Shown here one piece after another: positions 6,793-10,755 of a stretch of DNA of 10,755 bases. The translations under genes and the position numbers were made by a program. Location: NCBI GenBank assembly GCA_029865405.1, contig JAOUGZ010000057.1:1-10755 (forward strand), given 5' to 3'. The stretch is from Betaproteobacteria bacterium (lineage in GTDB: Bacteria; Pseudomonadota; Gammaproteobacteria; Burkholderiales; SG8-39). The notes below the pieces were generated by a model. That model saw nothing but the letters and a program-made list of their open reading frames with translations. It had not been told where the DNA came from and made no database searches. Each line of letters begins with the position of its first letter. Position 1 is the first letter of the stretch.

Positions 6793-8129
6793 GGGCCGCT
6801 CCGCACGCCATGTGCATGCGCCAGCTTGCGCAGGACCTCGCGCGGCAGCTTGCCGCTCGCCGCGCGCGGCAGGCGCTCGAGCAGCACCAGCGGGCGCGGC
6901 AGGAACGCGGCATCGATGCGCCTGCGCAGCTCGGCCAGCAGCGTCTCGCGCGTGAGGCCCGGGGCGACGACGAACGCCGCCAGGCGCGTCACGCCGCCCG
7001 CGGCGGCGTCGTCCGGCACGTAGAACACGCCGTCGCTCACGCCGTCAATCGCGCGCAAGTGCATCTCGAGGTGCGCGAGCGACGAGCGCTTGCCGGCGAT
7101 GTTGACCATGTCGGAGACGCGCCCGCGCAGCAGGAAGCGGTCCGGCGCCAGCGGCTCGAGCACGTCGCCGAGCGCGGTGGGCTGCTCGACGTGGCCGCCG
7201 CTCGCCCAGGCGCTCGCGCCGCGCAGCTCGACGCGGATGCCGGGCAGCGTGAGCCAATCGGCCGCGCGCGCGGTGCGGCGCGTCGCCATCTGGCCGGTTT
7301 CCGTGCAGCCGTAGATTTCCAGCAGCGCGGCGCCGAAGCGCGCCTCGGCGAGCGCCGCGAGTTCGGCCTCGAGCGGCGCGGTGGCGCACAGCAGCAGGTC
7401 CGCGGCGGGCGGGCGCGGCACGTCCTCGAGCAGTGCGCGCAGGTGAAACGGGGTCGTCACCAGCACGCGCGGCCGCGGCAGCCGCTCGAGCGCCGCGCAG
7501 ATGTCGTCGGCGAAGAAGGGCCGCTCGGCGCACAATGCGCCCCCGCCCATGAGCGGCGCGAGCACCGTGGATTCGAAGCCGTACATGTGCTGCGGCGGCA
7601 CGGTGCCGAGGACCGCGGCGCGCGCGGGCGCGAGGCCCCAGCGCTCGAGCGCGCCGCGCACGTTGCGCTCGAGCGTGCCCCAGTGCTTGCGGTTGGGCAG
7701 CGGCGTGCCGGTCGAGCCCGAGGTGAAGACGATGGCGCAGAGCTGCCCGTGCGGGATCGACGGCACGGTGCAGTCCGCGGCGAGCGGCGCCGCGTCCAGC
7801 GGCACCTGCACCTGCGGCAGGCCGGGCGCGGCGTCCGTGCCGTCGGCGAGCGCATAGGTGTCGGCGGCAAACTCGCGCAGACGCTGCACGGTCTGCGGCG
7901 TGTGATCGGGGGGCAACAGCGTTACCTGGCCGCGCAGCAGGGCGGCGCCCAGGCCCACGGCGAACCGGTAGCGGTCGGCGCAGGCATTGAGCACGTGAGC
8001 GCACGCCGGCAGCAGCGCCGCGAGACGCGCGGCATCGGCCAGGTACTGGGCCGCCGTGATCGCGCGGCCCTCGCGCCAGGCGACCGGCGACGCTGCCGCC
8101 GCGCCGGCAATGAGCGGAACCCCGGGCAT
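6789..8129 (-). CDS. AMP-dependent acyl/aryl-ACP ligase (ApeH-like)
   Basis: This 446-residue ANL-superfamily adenylating enzyme activates a carboxylic acid as acyl-AMP and transfers it to a phosphopantetheine thiol. The phosphate-binding loop is FTSGSTGTPLPNRK (135-148). Further core motifs are YGCTETG (273-279), GDVLEPL (321-327) and RGRVSDMVNIAGKR (335-348). The C-terminal catalytic Lys427 lies in ASGKLPR. At about 450 residues it is shorter than typical acyl-CoA synthetases. The loop lysine is displaced (TPLPNRK instead of TPK), which I associate with the APE ligase subfamily. In the characterised Xenorhabdus APE pathway the homologue loads 4-hydroxybenzoate onto a cluster ACP; this substrate is carried over by inference. 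The ATG at 8129 follows the COG4648 stop by 22 bases with no clear Shine-Dalgarno. Confidence 0.93.
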   Translation of the reverse strand: MPGVPLIAGAAAASPVAWREGRAITAAQYLADAARLAALLPACAHVLNACADRYRFAVGLGAALLRGQVTLLPPDHTPQTVQRLREFAADTYALADGTDAAPGLPQVQVPLDAAPLAADCTVPSIPHGQLCAIVFTSGSTGTPLPNRKHWGTLERNVRGALERWGLAPARAAVLGTVPPQHMYGFESTVLAPLMGGGALCAERPFFADDICAALERLPRPRVLVTTPFHLRALLEDVPRPPAADLLLCATAPLEAELAALAEARFGAALLEIYGCTETGQMATRRTARAADWLTLPGIRVELRGASAWASGGHVEQPTALGDVLEPLAPDRFLLRGRVSDMVNIAGKRSSLAHLEMHLRAIDGVSDGVFYVPDDAAAGGVTRLAAFVVAPGLTRETLLAELRRRIDAAFLPRPLVLLERLPRAASGKLPREVLRKLAHAHGVRSGP

Positions 8130-8151
8130 GCTCGGTGCGCCGCGCCGGCGG

Positions 8152-8697
8152 CTAGCGCGGCCCGGTCGTCGGGCGCGCGCCGGATTCCCAGTACGCCCGC
8201 ACGCTGCGCGTCACGCCGCGCAGCAGGCCGCCATGGCTCAATTCGGGGCACACGCGGATGCGCACCAGGAACTCAGCGACGAACATGGCGCCCACCAGCG
8301 GCAGCGTGAGCAGGTTGGCGAACAGCGACCACAGGGCAAGCGGCGCCAGGAAGTACAGCAGCGCCGAGGCGGCGGCGACGGCGGCGCTGAACACGGCCCA
8401 GGCAAGCGTCGCGCCGCGCGTATAGGCGAGGCCCGCGGGGCTGAGCGCGCCTTCCACCAGGAGCGCGAAGCGCGTCACCAGCGCCTCGCGCCCGGCGCGC
8501 AGACTGGCGCCGAACCACACCGCTAGCGCGATGAACATGGCGATGTGCTGCAGGAAGTAGAACCAGGGGACGTACGGGCCGAGGCCGCCGAGCGCGGTGC
8601 GGCCCTGCTCGGTGGTCAGCCAGTGCGCCAGCACGGCGTAGCCCAGCGCCAGCGCGATGAGCAGCGCCAGCCAGCCGCGTGTGCGCCCCCGGCTCAC
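8152..8697 (-). CDS. COG4648-type integral membrane protein (ApeG-like)
   Basis: This 181-residue polytopic membrane protein has about four hydrophobic segments near residues 9-26, 42-64, 97-118 and 122-145, and a polar, basic C-terminal tail (VRIRVC through ARPTTGPR). Motifs recalling the family are GPYVPWFYFLQH in the second segment and GAMFVAEFLVRIRVCPE at the end of the last. No catalytic residues can be assigned, and the molecular function of the family is unknown to me. Its constant place between the ACP and ligase genes in APE clusters points to a role in assembling the biosynthetic enzymes at the membrane or handing over the product. The start is GTG at 8697, in a GTGA overlap with the ACP-B stop, which strongly couples the two. 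Identification rests on topology and position. Confidence 0.82.
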   Translation of the reverse strand: MSRGRTRGWLALLIALALGYAVLAHWLTTEQGRTALGGLGPYVPWFYFLQHIAMFIALAVWFGASLRAGREALVTRFALLVEGALSPAGLAYTRGATLAWAVFSAAVAAASALLYFLAPLALWSLFANLLTLPLVGAMFVAEFLVRIRVCPELSHGGLLRGVTRSVRAYWESGARPTTGPR

Positions 8698-8993
8698 TTC
8701 GTGCGGTTCTGCGCGATGTAGCGGGCGAGGTGGGACAGGGAGGCGAAGATCGCCGCGTTGTCCTCGTGATCGGAGCGCAGGCGCACGCCGTAGCGGCGCG
8801 ACAGCACCAGCGCCAGCTCCAGGATGTCGATCGAGTCGAGGCCGAGGCCCTCGCCGTACAGCGGCGCCTCCGGCGCGATGTCCGCGGCAGCGACGTCGAG
8901 GTTGAGCTCGGTGGTGATGAGCCCGGCCAGCTCGTCGATGAGCGCCGGGTCTGCCGCGGGCGCGAACTGGGTGCCGATGGGGATGCTCGCCAT
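8694..8993 (-). CDS. acyl carrier protein ACP-B (ApeE/ApeF-like)
   Basis: This is a 99-residue acyl carrier protein. The phosphopantetheine attachment site is Ser54 in GLGLDSIDILEL, at the start of helix II. Helix I is around LIDELAGLITTELNL, and the C-terminal helix is FASLSHLARYIAQN. The GLGLDSID form and the block of charged residues at 74-79 (SDHEDN) recall the APE-cluster ACPs rather than fatty-acid AcpP. It probably carries the aryl starter from the ligase, or the growing chain; both genes are downstream on the same message. The ATG at 8993 is 32 bases after the KS2 stop, the longest gap in the operon, and no strong Shine-Dalgarno is visible. The frame is open upstream through KS2 but has no ACP-like content there, so the ATG is preferred. 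Confidence 0.92.
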   Translation of the reverse strand: MASIPIGTQFAPAADPALIDELAGLITTELNLDVAAADIAPEAPLYGEGLGLDSIDILELALVLSRRYGVRLRSDHEDNAAIFASLSHLARYIAQNRTK

Positions 8994-9025
8994 GTCGGGG
9001 AGTGTAACGGCTGCGCGCGTGCCGT

Positions 9026-10276
9026 TCAATCGGCGGCACGGAACGCGAGCACCGCGTTCGTGCCGCCGAAGGCGAAGGCATTGGTGAGGGCGGCGCGCAG
9101 GGGCACGCCGCGCCGCGCGCTGCCCGTCACATGGGCTACGCCGGCGCACTCCGGGTCGAGCTCGGCGGCCTCGCCGAGCGTCGGCGGCACGACGCCCTCG
9201 CGCAGCCCGAGGACGGTGAACGCGGCGGCGAGCGCGCCGGCGGCGCCGAGCGTGTGGCCGTGCGCCGACTTGGTGGCGCTCACGGCGACCTGCGCCGCGT
9301 GCGCGCCGAGCACGTCCGTCAGCGCCGCAATCTCGACCGTGTCGCCCTCGCGCGTGCCCGTGGCGTGCGCGTTCACGTAGTCGACCTCCTGCGGCGCCAT
9401 GGCGGCGTCGGCGAGCGCGGCGCGCAGCGCCCGCGCCTGGCCTTCGCTCGACGGGCGCACGAGGTTGCCGTGGTCGCAGGATTCGCCGTAGCCGCAGAGC
9501 TCGGCGTAGATGCGCGCGCCGCGCTGCTCCGCGCGCGCCCAATCCTCGAGCACCAGCGCGCCGCCGCCTTCGGCGAGCACCAGGCCGGCGCGCTCGCGCA
9601 GGAAGGGCTTGCTCGCGCGCGGCGCGCTCTCGGCGTCGCCCGGGGCGAGCACCTGCAGCGCCAGCCAGGCGCGGATCACGCCGTAGGCGAGCGGGGCTTC
9701 CGAGCCGCCGGCGAGCATCACCGGAGCGGCGCCGCTGCGCACGCGCCGGAAGGCTTCGCCGAGCGCCATCGCGGCGGAGGCGCAGGCCACCGAGTACGTG
9801 GCGCAGCTGCCGCCCAGCGCGAGCTGGATGGCGAGATGCGAGGCGCAGGCGTTGTTCATCGCCTGCACCACTGTGAGCGGCGGCAGCCGCTCGCGCCCGC
9901 CGATGAACAGATCACGATAGCCGCGCTCGAATACCATCGCCCCGCCCACGCCCGTGCCCCAGGCGATGCCCCAGGATTCCCGGTCCTCGCTCGCGGCCGG
10001 CTCGAGGCCGGCGTCGCGCCAGGCGGCGAGGCCGGCCGTGATGCCGAGCTGGCTGTAGCGATCGAGCGTGCCGGCCTTTGCCCGCCCGAACGCTGCGGCG
10101 GGATCGAACTCGGCGCACACGCCCGCCGGCACGGAGAGCGGCTTGGGCGCATCCGCCGGTGCGTGCAGCCGCAGGCCGGAGCGCCCCGCGAGCAGGGCTT
10201 CGAACGAGGCCTGCGCCGTGGCGCCGAGCGGGCTGACCATGCCCAGGCCCGTCACCGCGACGCGGCGTGCGCTCAC
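9026..10276 (-). CDS. beta-ketoacyl-ACP synthase, FabF-like (KS2)
   Basis: This 416-residue FabF-type condensing enzyme starts with the standard RVAVTGLGMVSPLG strand. The triad is complete: Cys165 in VACASAAM, His304 in NAHATGTREGD and His341 in KSAHGHTLGAAGA, with Lys336. The C-terminal NAFAFGGTNAVL glycine-rich motif is present. It is clearly paralogous to KS1 but belongs to a different subgroup, as the N-termini and active-site contexts (CASA versus CSSS) differ. It is sandwiched between two ACP genes and is translationally coupled to ACP-A through a GTGA overlap, suggesting that ACP-A is its dedicated partner. It may perform early extension of the starter or act like ApeR in known clusters. 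The GTG start gives the normal family N-terminus. Enzyme class is certain; chain-length or substrate preference is not visible. Confidence 0.94.
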   Translation of the reverse strand: MSARRVAVTGLGMVSPLGATAQASFEALLAGRSGLRLHAPADAPKPLSVPAGVCAEFDPAAAFGRAKAGTLDRYSQLGITAGLAAWRDAGLEPAASEDRESWGIAWGTGVGGAMVFERGYRDLFIGGRERLPPLTVVQAMNNACASHLAIQLALGGSCATYSVACASAAMALGEAFRRVRSGAAPVMLAGGSEAPLAYGVIRAWLALQVLAPGDAESAPRASKPFLRERAGLVLAEGGGALVLEDWARAEQRGARIYAELCGYGESCDHGNLVRPSSEGQARALRAALADAAMAPQEVDYVNAHATGTREGDTVEIAALTDVLGAHAAQVAVSATKSAHGHTLGAAGALAAAFTVLGLREGVVPPTLGEAAELDPECAGVAHVTGSARRGVPLRAALTNAFAFGGTNAVLAFRAAD

Positions 10277-10509
10277 GGTTTGGTGGCCGCGAGGCGCTCG
10301 ATCAGCGCCACCAGTTCGCCGCAGCTGCGCGGCGGGGGCGTGTCCTCATCCACCTTGACGCCGAAGCGCTCCTCGATCTCGAACACCATTTCGAGCAGCG
10401 CGAGCGAATCGACGCCGAGGCTGGCGAGCTCGGTGGCGGCGGCCGCCGTCTTGACGTCGACGCCCAGGCGCTCCTGGACGTAGCGGTAGGCGGGTGCGGT
10501 ATCCAGCAT
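10273..10509 (-). CDS. acyl carrier protein ACP-A
   Basis: This is a 78-residue phosphopantetheine carrier. Ser35 in SLGVDSLALLEM is the attachment site, followed by the acidic helix II (FEIEERFGV) that docks partner enzymes, and a C-terminal helix (CGELVALIERLAA). It differs from ACP-B in its DSL rather than DSI attachment motif, its shorter N-terminus and its FabF-adjacent position. The two carriers are therefore unlikely to be recent duplicates. The ATG at 10509 lies four bases after the stop of the upstream solute-binding gene; an AAGTAGG stretch at 10513-10519 (minus strand), overlapping that stop, is a weak ribosome-site candidate with short spacing. A start at 10536 is possible but would overlap the upstream gene by 23 bases and add a non-homologous leader. 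Confidence 0.9.
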   Translation of the reverse strand: MLDTAPAYRYVQERLGVDVKTAAAATELASLGVDSLALLEMVFEIEERFGVKVDEDTPPPRSCGELVALIERLAATKP

Positions 10510-10513
10510 GCGC

Positions 10514-10755
10514 CTACTTGCCGGCCACCGCGCCAATCTTCAGGACCGCGGCGCGCAGGCGCTTGGCGTCCTCGAACCAGAAGTCCTTGAACTCGGGCGC
10601 GTCGAGGTAGTTGACCGGGGTCTGCACCTTGGCCATCGCGCCGGAGAACAGCGGCGTCGCCACCGCCTCGCGCACCGCGGCGCGCAGCCTGTGCTGCGCC
10701 TCCGCGGGCGTCGCCGCGGGCGCCACCACGCCGGCCCAGATGTAGAACTCGACGT
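10514..10755 (-). CDS. C-terminus of Bug/TctC tripartite tricarboxylate transporter substrate-binding protein
   Basis: This is the last 79 residues of a gene that continues past the right edge. The visible part has the typical C-terminal lobe ending of Bug receptors: VEFYIWAGVVAPAATP, a helix (EAQHRLRAAVREAV), LQT-like KVQTPVNYLDAPEF, and the closing helix KDFWFEDAKRLRAAVLKIG. These periplasmic proteins deliver carboxylates or other small organic acids to TctAB-type transporters, and many exist as orphan receptors. The gene has the same orientation as the pigment operon and ends four bases before ACP-A, so it is either the first gene of the transcript or a flanking gene whose message reads into it. 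Family identification is good despite the fragment; the ligand cannot be inferred. Confidence 0.85.
   Translation of the reverse strand, partial: VEFYIWAGVVAPAATPAEAQHRLRAAVREAVATPLFSGAMAKVQTPVNYLDAPEFKDFWFEDAKRLRAAVLKIGAVAGK

Noticed and set aside
8994..9025. The 32-base gap between KS2 and ACP-B as a possible internal promoter or terminator.
   Set aside because: No -35/-10-like pair, inverted repeat or T-run is visible in this short stretch; it is better read as a plain intergenic spacer.
1..10755. Signs of a mobile element, CRISPR array, tRNA or rRNA gene, or toxin-antitoxin or defence system.
   Set aside because: No transposase or integrase motifs, regularly spaced repeats, RNA gene hallmarks or nuclease genes were seen; the whole window is explained by overlapping biosynthetic and transport genes.

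Overview
The window is almost wall-to-wall coding on the minus strand at very high G+C. Thirteen consecutive genes run from right to left. The set matches an aryl polyene (APE) type biosynthetic gene cluster: two acyl carrier proteins, two intact ketosynthases, a COG4648 membrane protein, an AMP-dependent acyl/aryl ligase, a FabZ-like hot-dog dehydratase, an LpxL-like acyltransferase, a LolA-like periplasmic carrier, an MMPL/RND exporter, a polysaccharide deacetylase and a SAM methyltransferase. The first bases of a further gene, possibly a ketosynthase or chain-length factor, lie at the left edge. The right edge holds the C-terminus of a Bug/TctC solute-binding protein. That family is strongly expanded in Burkholderiales, so together with the base composition a betaproteobacterium is likely. 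This is inference.

Layout in transcription order: Bug/TctC C-terminus (10755-10514), ACP-A (10509-10273), ketosynthase KS2 (10276-9026), ACP-B (8993-8694), COG4648 membrane protein (8697-8152), ligase (8129-6789), dehydratase (6792-6520), acyltransferase (6523-5654), LolA-like protein (5664-5089), MMPL exporter (5092-2744), deacetylase (2736-1921), methyltransferase (1924-1244), ketosynthase KS1 (1238-48), then the partial gene starting at 51. The largest gap is 32 bases, and seven junctions are four-base start/stop overlaps. Translation looks coupled. No promoter, terminator, RNA gene, transposon or CRISPR array is visible.

Inferred pathway: the ligase activates an aromatic acid (4-hydroxybenzoate in characterised APE systems) and loads it on an ACP. 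The ketosynthases extend it with malonyl units, and the dehydratase makes the conjugated double bonds. The methyltransferase decorates the aryl head. The acyltransferase attaches the chain to a lipid-type acceptor, and the LolA-like carrier and MMPL pump move the product towards the outer membrane. The ketoreductase, second dehydratase and thioesterase expected for a complete pathway are not in the window and may lie past the left edge.

The main departures from well-known APE clusters, as I remember them, are a ketosynthase placed between the two ACPs, an embedded CE4 deacetylase, and no glycosyltransferase next to the acyltransferase. There is also possible read-in from a Bug-receptor gene four bases upstream of ACP-A.
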